Positions 47,591 to 58,417 of a DNA stretch of 64,000 bases are shown here, piece by piece. The stretch comes from Unio delphinus (lineage: Eukaryota > Mollusca > Bivalvia > Unionida > Unionidae). Numbering within the stretch: the first letter of the stretch is position 1; each line of letters begins with the position of its first letter. A program made the translations under genes and the position numbers. The notes under the pieces are model-generated. The model had not been told where the DNA came from. It worked only from the letters and a program-made list of their open reading frames with translations, and did not search any database. The DNA is taken from NCBI GenBank assembly GCA_029339505.1, contig JAQISU010000123.1:2447001-2511000 (forward strand). Reading direction: 5' to 3'.

Positions 47591-50039
47591 GTTTACCAAA
47601 TTAGACTTAAAAATCTGCTTTTTTAAAAGAATACATGATTCAGCAATCTCTGTAAACAGTCAGTAGTTTCCGCATGCCAAAAACAGATATGAAATAGATT
47701 AATTCCTTCCATTCAACCAAGCCATTCAAGCGTTTAATTTCCCCATGTAAATGTCTATGTGATATATCTTATGATAGTCACATCATATGAGTATGAAAAT
47801 ACAATGATTTGGACTGAAAATCTGAGCTTAACTTAGCAAATATGGTGCACTGTGTTGCATATAGACGTAACCAAATGACCCTGTTTACCAGAAGAAAAAA
47901 AGTGGATTGAAGCTGCGGGATCAAATAGGGTAAGGGATGGGAAAGTCCTGAATCCTAAATAATCCAGTAGAAAGTTCTATGGTGCTAGTGAGAAGAGGGA
48001 TAGAAAGAGCATAAGTAAAATACCAACAAAAAGATTACATTATATTAACTTTACTGTAAAATATTAAATGTTTAAAGTAAACAAACTAACCCTGCATTGT
48101 TATCATTTATTCCTTCTGTGATCATCATGTGAATATTCTAAAGAAAAAATATATCCATGAACTCATTATATGCAGTAGATGCAGATTGGCGAATGCATCT
48201 TTACTGTAGTGTGTATCACTTATGTCAGGTAACAAAATCGAAAAAGAGATGGAAATATCACCCAACTGCTTTAAGGCACCTGCCATTAATGCATGCTACT
48301 TTATAACATGCAAAATGACCTATACTGTATCTTATCCAGATTAACTATATGACAGTATCTCGCAAATAAGTACTGACTTGAAAATACATTTAATGTAAGT
48401 GAAAATGGTGATATTTTCACTAGCATGGATTAAAAAAGTATTATTAAGTAAGTTATTGATGTGGTCTATCAGTATCCATTTGTATCAATTATTATTACAT
48501 ATGGCAAGCAAATAGGAGCCCAAGTGATAAATCAACACAATTGGCAGCACACACTTATAAACTCACTGCTTAAACTTACAGCCAGGATATCAAATACTAA
48601 GTTGTTTTTTTTTAATTACAAAACAAGTCAATGCAGGAAAAAGACTTTGGATTCTTTCAATTGTGCTAATGTTCTTTTTTTTACAAAGTTGGCTGACCAG
48701 CAGGAAAACTACCATTGATTCCTTTTAACTTGTATTAAAGGGCATTTTGAAAATAAACTGAAACAATTGAGGAGTTTTTAAAGTGACACAATCTAGCGTG
48801 TCATGCACACATATTGATATAAGGCTGAAAAGCAAATTAATTTTCAATAGTTTCATCTAAATGTTACCTATCAATAGTTTATAATGTGGTTTTTTTTCGA
48901 CAAGAAGAAGCATGCACTTCGTCTTGTGGGAACAATTGTATGTCATTTCCAGTTGGCAACCTCTATAAGTGGGAAATCATAGCTAAGGGGAAGTAAAAGC
49001 ATTGTATACTTCTATTTCAAATAAATAATTCAGTATTTCTTCTTTACACTTGATAATTTTTTTAATTCTTTTTGTGCGAGCATAACTACTTTTAATCAAG
49101 TAATGAAAATCTGATGTGAAAAGGAAAATGTTAGCGTATGGCCAGTGACCTTTAAACTAAATCCATTATACTTCTGAATATGTACTGACTGAATTTAAAT
49201 ACATTTGCCTGTATGAAAATCAATACAAAAAAGGGTACCATTATTACATTACAACAAGCTGTGTACCATGTTTAGATTACAAATTCAATGGCACAAGCTG
49301 TTTCCTTACGCAGACAATGGCCATTGCTGTTTGTATTTGATCTATATCTTTAGTCTGTGGTCAGCAATGTGTGATGTGTCTTGTTTACACGAGAAATAAA
49401 ATCAAATACTGTGACGTCCATTTTATTCTTAATGGCTAGATTTTACAGTGATACAAGCCTTTCAGATCAATTTGCAATTACATGTACATGTAGCTTGTAC
49501 TAAACACAAACATAATTAAATAGCCTCTTTAAAGCCCAAGTTTATGTCTGTGTTCTTGGCCCTGGAAAATCATGGGTACATGTAAAATTATGTCGCTAAC
49601 AATAAATGTTATTGCCACTAAAGTGATAAGTTAATCCAAAGATCAATCTCCTTTGATGATATCTAAAGGTTACTCTGTAGAGTCAAAAGGTCAGTGTAAC
49701 AGAATAGGAAAAAATGCCTCTTAGCCTTCCATATAAGGTTTAGGAAATAAGAAGTCTGTTTACCAATACATAAATCCATAATCTTGACACAGATCTCACC
49801 TCACAAATAGGTGAAACTGTGAAATCAATACAAGGCGCAGACAATTAAAAAAAAATGGAATAATAAAATAGTATCTTCTTTGTATTTTCTTTTGGCAAAT
49901 AATTGTAATGCATATGAAAATAAATGTCTTAACTGATGGTAAAAATCTGCAGATAAAAAACAACAAAAGACAATAGTATTGTGAACTGCTTGTTATTCTC
50001 ATGGCATGTGTCTAATAATCATCTAAAGAGAAAAGATAA
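47591..50039. other. Long AT-rich stretch, nothing recognised
   Basis: Includes open frames without domains (48461-48718, 49796-50002). No TE ends or RNA genes could be supported. Confidence 0.4.
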
Positions 50040-50790
50040 ATGTTGATGCAGAAATCATTTTTCTTGATTCACTTACTGATTTTAACCTTGGACATTTTAC
50101 AACAATAATCAACAGACTTCTTCCTGAATGGAAGCCATCCACAAAGTTTGATTAAGCCGGTAAGTGATATAGAAATGATGTAATTAAGCAGGAACTATTA
50201 ATTTAGTCACTGTGAATTTGACCTTTGACCTTTTGATTCCAAAAGAACAGGCATCTTTCTCAAACCAAATGCAAGAAAACACCGTCTGTTTGAGGAATAT
50301 CATTATATGATGTAACATGTATGAAAACCATTTTAACGTAAAACGGATGTTACTGTATGAAAACCATTTTCATTCTTTTAACCACTGATCTTGATCTTTA
50401 CATTTTGAGTCCAAAATCAAGTCTCTTTCCCCACTTCAATTGTGAGCCATCTACAAAGTCTGGAAACCACATATAATAACATTATTGTGCAGAAACCATT
50501 TTTCTATTTTGTAGTTGGAGTGACCCTGACCCATGGCTTTTTGAGCTTATCAATAGGGTACTTTATTAACCCAGGCACAAGACATTTACAAACTCTGGTA
50601 GTGGTAGGTGGTGAAAAACTCCAGTTTTCGTGCATAAACTTGTATCAGTGATTATAACCTTTGACCTTTTAGCATCAACATCAACAAAGCTCTTTCTTGC
50701 TTTTGATAACTGTAGATGTGACCCATAGTGACTCGTACCTTTACATCCAAAGTCAAAAGAATAAATCCACATCCATAGCCCTATCTACAT
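50040..50790. repeat. Degenerate repeat with nuclear-receptor-like half sites
   Basis: A diffuse repeat of roughly 130-150 bp. The recurrent order is ACCTTTGACCTTTT, then a CCAAAATCAAGTCTCTTTC-like phrase, CATCTACAAAGTCTGGAAAC, and GCAGAAACCATTTTTC. Relatives lie at 51880-52310. At 50219-50231 it contains TGACCTTTGACCT. Confidence 0.7.
50219..50231 (-). promoter_or_regulatory. DR1-type motif
   Basis: TGACCTTTGACCT is the exact complement of AGGTCAAAGGTCA, the known direct-repeat-1 target of RXR/HNF4/PPAR-type nuclear receptors. It sits in a repeat, so it may be only a sequence coincidence. Confidence 0.3.
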
Positions 50791-51879
50791 AGTTTGGTAA
50801 ATGAAGATGGTGCGCAACTCAAGCTATAAAGCAAGCATATACCAAATTGGTAAGAGAAGACTACAAGATGATAACATAGTGCACTGATAAAGACAGAGTA
50901 CACAAATGGGAGAAGTTAAGCTCAGATTTTCAGTCCAAATCATTTATTTGCATATCGCTTGAGTTGATCAAGGTGTATGGTCTTCATTCTACTTGTAACT
51001 TCAATGGAACAGCAAGGATCTGCTACCAATGGAGATTTCCTAAATTTTCAAGAATAAGCATAAACATAGGTAATCCATCACAGTAGACATGAATAAATTT
51101 CTCTCACCATTGTGAGCCAACATGACTGTCAAGATATTTGAATGAGCCAATCAAAGTTTTCTTTCAAGCACAGTCATTTTTTATTGATTGATAGAACTGG
51201 GCCCATGTTCTCAGATTGCCTGTTTGGGCTTTGAATCTTCCCCAATTTACAGCATTATCACATAAACACAGAAGTATATAAACATGTTTTTCACCTCAAG
51301 AAACTGAAAATAACATTCTCCTTACTTCATTCTAGACAATGGCATCACTATGAACAGTATTAGAAGCTTTCAAGTTTCTTGCACTCCATAGATAAGATTA
51401 AATCTGAGTAAGAGAGATACAAGCAGGGGTTACAAAGGGCACTGTTATTTATTTCCACTTAGATTTAGGGTTCTGTTTCTCCTGTAAAAACACAACACTG
51501 CCTAATTGATATCAGGTTTCTGATCAGCAAACAAACATGACCACAAACTCCTCAACCAACCCTCCCTGGAAGTCTGGCCCCCTCCAGATCAAAACCCAGC
51601 ATACATACTTTGTCCATTTATGATAGCTGTTAATGGCCATCTTTTATATTTTAGAAATAATAAATAAATTGCTGAAATGTAGGATAAACAAACATGTTAT
51701 TATTTCATTAAAATGTCCAAAGCCACTCTGAAGATGCTGCCATCAAAAAGTCAACACCTTCATTCATTGTTCTGTACTCAAAAGGTCACTGCACTTGTTG
51801 AGGGTGTTTTGATATGTTACAAAACTAACACAGTACCACACAAAGCACATTACATGCCCAAGCCACATTTAATAGTTTC
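50791..51879. other. AT-rich stretch, nothing recognised
   Basis: No feature supported. Confidence 0.4.
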
Positions 51880-52310
51880 ATATGCAGTGAACTTAAATTT
51901 TATGCAAAAGAATCTGTATTCTTTCAAATCAGTGTCCTTGACCTTTGAACCCAAAGTCAACAATCTTTTCATTACCCCAAGTGCAAACTATCTCCACAGT
52001 CTGTCCAATTTGGTGATGTGGAACTAAAGCTATTGTGTGAAAACCAGTTTCCTTCTTTCAGATAATAAATTTTCCCCTTGATCTTTTAAACCTTGAACGA
52101 AATACATGCCATCCACAAAGTCTGGTACATTCTGATGGTGAAGAAGTCAAGTTATTCCATGGAAACCATCTCTGTTCTTCAGCTATGGTGATCTTTAACC
52201 TTTAATCCAAAATCAATGGGTTCATTCTTACCTTAAATTCAAGCATTGCACGAAGTTTAAAACTAGAGAAACTGAGTTATAAGCAGAAACAATGTTTCTT
52301 TTTTTCACAA
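51880..52310. repeat. Degenerate repeat, second block
   Basis: Same order of phrases as 50040-50790: CCTTGACCTTTGAACCCAAA, CAGTCTGTCCAATTTGGTGA, GTGTGAAAACCAGTTTCCTT, then CATCCACAAAGTCTGGTACA and GGAAACCATCTCTGTTC. About three diverged units. Confidence 0.7.
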
Positions 52311-52452
52311 AAATAAACAACTTGAGTTTCAACACTGATGGTTTTTTTTTTTATGAAACAATCATCTCCACTTTATTCATGGAAGAAATCTTGTTTTGTT
52401 GTGCATAAATATGTGCTGTAATAAACACTGTTATTCAGGTGCACAGCAAGGC

Positions 52453-52458
<6 letters not shown>

Positions 52459-52487
<29 letters not shown>

Positions 52488-52548
52488 TGCATGTATGTAT
52501 GTATGTATGTATGTATGTATGTATGTATGTATGTATGTATGTATGTAT
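52459..52548. repeat. (TATG)n microsatellite, left part
   Basis: Tetranucleotide repeats with one GCATG interruption, ending exactly at the 5' LTR. The repeat resumes at 56726 after the 3' LTR. Confidence 0.97.
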
Positions 52549-53171
52549 TGTAATAAATTTGGAGTAAGTGTTAGTGAATTTGAACCATGCTTGGGTCGTT
52601 AGTAGTGATTTTGGGTACAAGCCCAATGACTGTCCCTGTAGTAACATAGTCCATATTAAAATTCAGTGGTGTATACAAGTAGTGTGATTGAAAAGGCAGC
52701 ATTTATGGTTGGAAATCAGTAAATTATAGAATGGAATCAATAAGTTGGAACTTGGTAGGTACCGTTTATGTGGCCATAGTGGAAAATTGGCGTATGTATA
52801 TGAGTGTGATACGCCGGAAATTCTGTGGATGGACTGGCCTAGGGTCGCGCAGTTAAATATTTCCCAGTTAGTAAGGGAATACTGGTGTAATTTCTATGGC
52901 ATGACAAGCTATCGGTACGGAAAACGGATGATAATGAAGAAAAACCATGTAAAGGTGCAGTTAATGGACGTTTGGGCAAGTTGTCTCCTCTGGGTCGCCC
53001 ATTGATTACAGCAAAGATTAATAATTATAGCAGACACGTCTTTCTTTCCATTTTACAACTTAAGTTGTATGGAAGTCTTTGGAAATTTGGGGAAAACATA
53101 TGACTTCCAGCGTGACTCGCGCCAGGGTTTTGACACCGCTCGGTCAAGTGAATACCCCTGTGCTTGTAACA
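52549..53171 (+). repeat. 5' LTR (623 bp)
   Basis: Starts TGTAATAAATTTGGAG and ends TGTGCTTGTAACA. Compared by eye with the 3' LTR, the only difference I found is G at 52968 versus A at 56522. An open stretch at 52745-53005 begins at TTG; its first ATG is far inside, so it is not called as a gene. Confidence 0.95.
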
Positions 53172-53182
53172 AGAAAAATTTC

Positions 53183-53193
53183 TGGTGACAGCG
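53183..53193 (+). other. Candidate primer-binding site
   Basis: TGGTGACAGCG lies 11 bp after the 5' LTR. Ty3/gypsy PBSs commonly begin TGG shortly after the LTR and pair with a tRNA 3' end. Which tRNA it would pair with was not determined. Confidence 0.45.
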
Positions 53194-53221
53194 TTTTGGG
53201 ATATGTGTGAATAGTTCTGTC

Positions 53222-53533
53222 ATGGTTTGCAATTTATTCAGAGTTATTATGTGTGAAACTGACTATTGCTTCGCATTTGGAAAGAAAGAGGAAAGAAATA
53301 TTATGGCTAGTGCGACTTTAACTTCGTTTATTGAGATTTCACGACATTTGGTCAGCGAGAGTAGATATATGCATTTGCTGCTGAGAAGGATTTTTAAGAG
53401 GAGTACTATGTTCAAGCAGGATGGAGTGTTTTATCAGGGATATAGTACAGCGATGACAAAAGTATTGTATTTGGTAGGTCGCGCAGAAAGCGAGAAGTTG
53501 AGCAGACATTTTTATGATAGTCGGCTGTGTTAG
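53222..53533 (+). CDS. Unknown 103-aa protein upstream of gag in the LTR retrotransposon
   Basis: The first ATG of this frame is at 53222; a second, better-placed ATG at 53303 (MASATLTSF) would give about 76 residues. I recognise no domain. The visible part is basic in the middle (LLRRIFKRSTMFKQ), has no signal peptide or cysteine knuckle, and ends HFYDSRLC. It shares the reading frame of gag at 53849 but is separated from it by stops and about 315 bp. It sits where a leader or accessory protein would lie. It could be a functional accessory ORF, a spliced gag leader, or chance. Confidence 0.45.
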   Translation: MVCNLFRVIMCETDYCFAFGKKEERNIMASATLTSFIEISRHLVSESRYMHLLLRRIFKRSTMFKQDGVFYQGYSTAMTKVLYLVGRAESEKLSRHFYDSRLC

Positions 53534-53848
53534 TATTTTTACTTATGTTAGAGTGAAGGCATTAGCTGGTTATTATTTTTAAAGTTAGTAGTTTACAAGA
53601 ACAATTAATAAAAGCAAAAGAACGTGTGTTTGACAACACCTTCTCCCCGCTGTATTTGGTAAATTCATAAGCCTTGTGCTGTATTTATTGAAATTCAATA
53701 AGGGATTCGGGGGCTTATAATAATAATAATAATAGCAATAACAACCGCATACGGTTTCATTGGTCTTAAATAGCAATTGGTAGTGTGCTACCAAGTACAT
53801 CGACACAGGCAAATTGTGAGTATTGAAAGAGTATTATAAATTATTAGG

Positions 53849-54676
53849 ATGGCTACAGGCAGAGGTACACCTACCTCATTATTGAATACGCCTTTACCAC
53901 AGTCTGTGCATTGGCGACTCTTGTCGCCATTGTCGCCTATTGATAGGAGGCCAAGAAAGTTAATAGACGTAGACAGTGGTGTTCAATGCTATGCGACTTC
54001 AACTCCGTGTGAGGCCGATAGTGGCAATGTACGTGCACGTGATGGATGGGCTGAAGATCTGAGGTTCAGAACCATTAAAGAGAGTGTGCCTGAGAACGTG
54101 AAGGCAGACATTTATGATCGAACCACGTACTCAGTATCCAAGGGAGCGAGTAGTTCGCCTACTGATAGTCTGCTTCAGACCATTGACACACTCATTACGG
54201 ACAAGTTAGACAGGTTAAGTACCACCATGGGTCATTTGTTGACAAAATGTTCGAATGGGAGCTGCAGTGAGGTTAAGGAAGTAAGGGAGACGCCAGACTT
54301 TCAGTTGAGCAAGAAGGTCGAAACTGCAAAAACAGAACTCTGTGCTTCTGCGCCTCCAACTAGAAATAAGGCAACAGTTAAAGCAGACATTTATGATGGT
54401 TCTCAACCTTTTCTCGACTATATGACACATTTCGAACACTGCGCTATGATTAATGAATGGAGCGAAACTGAAAAGGGATTGCGTTTGGCAGCGTGTTTAA
54501 GGAGAGACGCTCTCCAAGTCTTAACCGATCTCCAAGTCCAGCCCGGTCAAGTCGAATTTGAGAAATTGAAAACTTCATTGGAAGCTCGCTTTGCGCCTCG
54601 TAACCAAGATGGGTGGGTAATAATTTTTCCCCGTAATTATTACATGGATGGGTTGAGACATATTGTCTACGGGTGA
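53849..54676 (+). CDS. Truncated Gag protein of the LTR retrotransposon (275 aa)
   Basis: Gag forms the particle that packages element RNA in the cytoplasm. The start codon has a strong Kozak context (A at -3, G at +4). Residues about 104-135 may form a helix. Residues about 179-252 look like the retrotransposon Gag capsid region (IYDGSQPFLDYMTHFEHC, LRLAACLRRDALQVL, LEARFAPRNQ). The heptapeptide VKADIYD occurs twice (84-90 and 177-183), suggesting an internal duplication. After APRNQ the frame leaves Gag homology and ends within 23 residues. The CCHC zinc knuckle and all of pol that would normally follow are missing, so this copy can at best supply a shortened capsid protein. Confidence 0.8.
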   Translation: MATGRGTPTSLLNTPLPQSVHWRLLSPLSPIDRRPRKLIDVDSGVQCYATSTPCEADSGNVRARDGWAEDLRFRTIKESVPENVKADIYDRTTYSVSKGASSSPTDSLLQTIDTLITDKLDRLSTTMGHLLTKCSNGSCSEVKEVRETPDFQLSKKVETAKTELCASAPPTRNKATVKADIYDGSQPFLDYMTHFEHCAMINEWSETEKGLRLAACLRRDALQVLTDLQVQPGQVEFEKLKTSLEARFAPRNQDGWVIIFPRNYYMDGLRHIVYG

Positions 54677-55993
54677 CAATTAAAAGCCGCGCAGTTACAA
54701 TTAAATCAGAATGCGCCCAAAGGCTATGTAAATAATTTGATTATTGGTGTGATTATTTGTTTTATATTTTTTAAATTCTGTAACGACAGATGTCGGTCTT
54801 GATTGGGGTTTTATTATTGTATGTATTAGTTTTATAATTTGCAATCATGTGGTGTTAGAGCAGAAAAGTTCTAGAAGTTGTTGCTGCATGAGACCAGGTG
54901 GTAAATTAAGTCTAGTTGTTTGAATTGTGCTTGGAGTTAAACATGGCTGAATTGAAAGAAAATAAGGGTATTATGTATGGGTGTTTGGAGGCTGGTGGAC
55001 TATTTGTTTATTTTTATTTTTGTGTTGCTGTAGGGTACGGTTAAGTGGTGAAAAGATGATTGAAAAGGCAGTGTCAAGTCTAGCGTTCTGTTGGTGACAA
55101 TAGGGTCGCGCCAGATGGGCGTTGAAGTCATGGTTGACTTATTTTTGAGGTTCTTAAGAGGTCGTGTTTCATTTGAAGAACGCATTCTCTAACCTCGTGG
55201 GGTAGTACAGGACGGAACCTGTATTTTGTTTGTCATTGAACTGTTAGCGACTTGCCAGTTGAGAATTGATTTATACAGAGCACATTAAGAAGGAAGAAAG
55301 AAATCGTCTACACGCATCTTCATGATCATATATGGTTCAGCGAGGTTTTCATCATGCATACTTTGACTTGTCTGCATGAATGGAATGGTGTCAATTTGGA
55401 AAACTGTGAAGGACAATTCAAAGCACGTGTTAGTTATTTAGCAGCATGAAGAAATTGTAGTGCACACCACAATTATAGTTGAATCGTGATGTGATGGTGT
55501 TCCAAACTTTAGCGTTTGGGGATAGGTTTTCTTAGGGATTTAGGTAACAACTGGTGTGGAATTTGTAGTGAATTAACAGTGAAAGAAACAAATAGGATCG
55601 TCTGGCACAGACTGAGTTGAAAAATATTTGGGCATTGAAGTCATGGTTGACTTGTTGGAGGTTAGTAAGAGAAGGTGTCTCTGAAGAACGCTAACCTCGT
55701 GATGTGTACAGGTGTACCAAGGTCTATTAGGAGAACATGTGTCCTGGTGGAAACGCAATCTCCAGACCAGAGTTTTAATGTAAAGAGGAATGGTTCTGGT
55801 TGCATTTGATGTCTGTTGTTAGAGACCTATGCTTAGACAAGTCAATTTCGAGGAAGTCGTGAGGGAGTTTGAACCCGACTAAGTGGTTGAAACATTATTT
55901 CATCTTGGATTCAACTTGTTTAGATTTGGATAGTTTATGTTGTTGTATATAATCATATTGGTAATCGTTTATCGGGTGTGGGGTTAAATTTAG

Positions 55994-56025
<32 letters not shown>

Positions 56026-56088
56026 TTCAAATTGTGGTTTAGATCACAGAAATGTGACGTTTGTGTCACTCGGGACGAGTGATCTTTT
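54677..56088 (+). other. Non-coding 3' part of the LTR retrotransposon
   Basis: No long frame. Two related blocks, 55118-55215 and 55628-55755, share GAAGTCATGGTTGACTT, GAAGAACGC and CTAACCTCGTG in the same order, so this part contains a diverged duplication. A 29-base A-tract lies at 55994-56022, and a small hairpin (CACTCG, loop GGA, CGAGTG) at 56067-56081 just before the PPT. This stretch may be a packaging/3' UTR region retained when pol was lost. Confidence 0.6.
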
Positions 56089-56102
56089 AAAGGCGGGGGT
56101 AA
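56089..56102 (+). other. Polypurine tract
   Basis: AAAGGCGGGGGTAA immediately before the 3' LTR, the expected plus-strand primer position. Confidence 0.8.
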
Positions 56103-56725
56103 TGTAATAAATTTGGAGTAAGTGTTAGTGAATTTGAACCATGCTTGGGTCGTTAGTAGTGATTTTGGGTACAAGCCCAATGACTGTCCCTGTAGTAACA
56201 TAGTCCATATTAAAATTCAGTGGTGTATACAAGTAGTGTGATTGAAAAGGCAGCATTTATGGTTGGAAATCAGTAAATTATAGAATGGAATCAATAAGTT
56301 GGAACTTGGTAGGTACCGTTTATGTGGCCATAGTGGAAAATTGGCGTATGTATATGAGTGTGATACGCCGGAAATTCTGTGGATGGACTGGCCTAGGGTC
56401 GCGCAGTTAAATATTTCCCAGTTAGTAAGGGAATACTGGTGTAATTTCTATGGCATGACAAGCTATCGGTACGGAAAACGGATGATAATGAAGAAAAACC
56501 ATGTAAAGGTGCAGTTAATGGACATTTGGGCAAGTTGTCTCCTCTGGGTCGCCCATTGATTACAGCAAAGATTAATAATTATAGCAGACACGTCTTTCTT
56601 TCCATTTTACAACTTAAGTTGTATGGAAGTCTTTGGAAATTTGGGGAAAACATATGACTTCCAGCGTGACTCGCGCCAGGGTTTTGACACCGCTCGGTCA
56701 AGTGAATACCCCTGTGCTTGTAACA
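56103..56725 (+). repeat. 3' LTR (623 bp)
   Basis: Same length and ends as the 5' LTR, with a single noticed difference (A at 56522). Confidence 0.95.
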
Positions 56726-56838
56726 GTATGTATGTATGTATGTATGTATGTATGTATGTGTATATGGTTCAAATAACGATGTTGATACGTAAATGTGAAA
56801 TGTATGTATGTATGTATGTATGTATGTATGTATGTATG

Positions 56839-56868
<30 letters not shown>
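56726..56868. repeat. (TATG)n microsatellite, right part, in two blocks
   Basis: Blocks at 56726-56759 and 56801-56868 with a short unique spacer. This is the other half of the microsatellite split by the retrotransposon. Confidence 0.96.
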
Positions 56869-56870
<2 letters not shown>

Positions 56871-58417
56871 CAGCAAACACCTCAACAAAAATTGAAGTGT
56901 TCATTTTCCATGCTTTAACACAATTTATCAAAACCTATGGGACGGGTCACATTCATAACATTGTTTCATATATTACTACAAAAAAACAAAAATGGCAATA
57001 GCTCCCATGAAAAATCTGGAAGCTAATAATTTCTCAATATGCACTTCTTCAGACAATCAAAACAGATTACACAGTTCATGCCAATCCATCAACACCAACC
57101 AGACCAGCTATGTTCACAAGATCGTGTCATACACTGTAGGGTGACAAAATAGATAAAAAAGGTTTATCACAAGTCCAAGTCATGTAACGACGGGAAACAA
57201 AATGGGCAATAACTCTACCATAATTCCAAGTTTTACAACAATCTTTGAAAAGCTACAGGACTAGCTGCATTTACAAACTACAACTGGAAAGGTGTTCACG
57301 CTTATGGAGCAACACAAAGATTAAAAAATGCCCATAGTGATTGTGGGGAGAGGAGGGATACAAAATGCAAGGATCAAAATACCCACATGCCTGTATTAAG
57401 ATCACAACATGGTTCCTGCTGCTAGATTCTCAGTGATTTAGAATTTTATTTTAATTTACAGGACATATTTACATTTTTGTTCTTGAAGAATTTCCTTCAG
57501 ACTTTGTTCCTGCAACAGAATGTCAGGATTGATGCACTGTCAGTTTGAAAAAGGTAGCAAGATTTACACATCTTTTACTAGTAGTGGACCCAAGAAGATC
57601 AAAGAAAGGATTTTCTTTCATCCTACAGAAGGCACAACCAGTACAATGTTTCCAAGACCTTTAGATATCAATTGTGAAGAGAATAAAACACATTAACCAT
57701 AAGAATGTGTAGTTTAAATGGTTAATTCTATAGCAGTAGTTTTTCTTTGTCAATTGTGTATTATATACTGTATATCCAGAATGTCATCTGGTTCAATCAC
57801 TGTTCCAAAACAACCCTTTCTATGATTAAGGTTAGTTTGACAAACATCAGAACCATTCAAGTAGTTTTATCAAAAATTCTATCAAAGTGAAAGCAGCCCA
57901 CATAAAGAAAACTTTGAGTCTAACTGGACAATGTCCACTCAAGAGAGTTTCTGTTATTTAAAAAAAAACACATTAAAGTCTCGAGGACTGCAACAAAACT
58001 ACCTTTCATCATATTTATTCTTTAGACTCTAGGAAACAATGTAGATGATGTTTAAAAAAAGTTGTTATTTCTACTTTTTTTAGAAAGATCTGTTTTTATA
58101 ATAAAAAGATCTAACTGTATAGTACACTCCAAAGCAACTAAAATACAACAATACTTTTTTCCAACTGATTAGTTTCTTGAGATTTTTCCATTTTTCAGCA
58201 GGGCCAACCCACACAAAATTCAACTGGCCCTTTCAAAAATCAACTGGCCCTCCCATTGTGATGTATGACAAAACAATGGAACATACTAGGCAATAGAAAA
58301 TATTATCAAATGAAATTTCAGAATTTATTTAATAACAACTTTTGAAAATGTACCTGACCCAGCAGATCTGCAGAACTGACCTGCTTCAAAACCCACAGGA
58401 AGCAAGTCATCATATAA
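56869..58417. other. AT-rich stretch, nothing recognised
   Basis: Weak resemblance to the degenerate repeats at 50-52 kb (phrases such as AATAGCTCCCATGAAAAATC). No gene supported. Confidence 0.4.

Larger units (their letters stand above)
52549..56725 (+). mobile_element. Complete non-autonomous LTR retrotransposon (Ty3/gypsy-like), very young
   Basis: Two 623-bp LTRs (52549-53171 and 56103-56725) enclose 2931 bp. A purine-rich PPT (AAAGGCGGGGGTAA) abuts the 3' LTR. The flanking GTAT on both sides (52545-52548, 56726-56729) fits a 4-bp duplication, though the microsatellite makes its length ambiguous. The inside holds one unknown ORF and a truncated gag; no protease, reverse transcriptase, RNase H or integrase frame exists. 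CpG sites are frequent compared with surrounding DNA, as expected for a recent insertion. It must borrow enzymes from a related full element. Confidence 0.95.

Noticed and set aside
54677..56088. Hidden pol gene in the LTR element
   Set aside because: No reading frame long enough for protease, RT or integrase, and none of their motifs, were seen.
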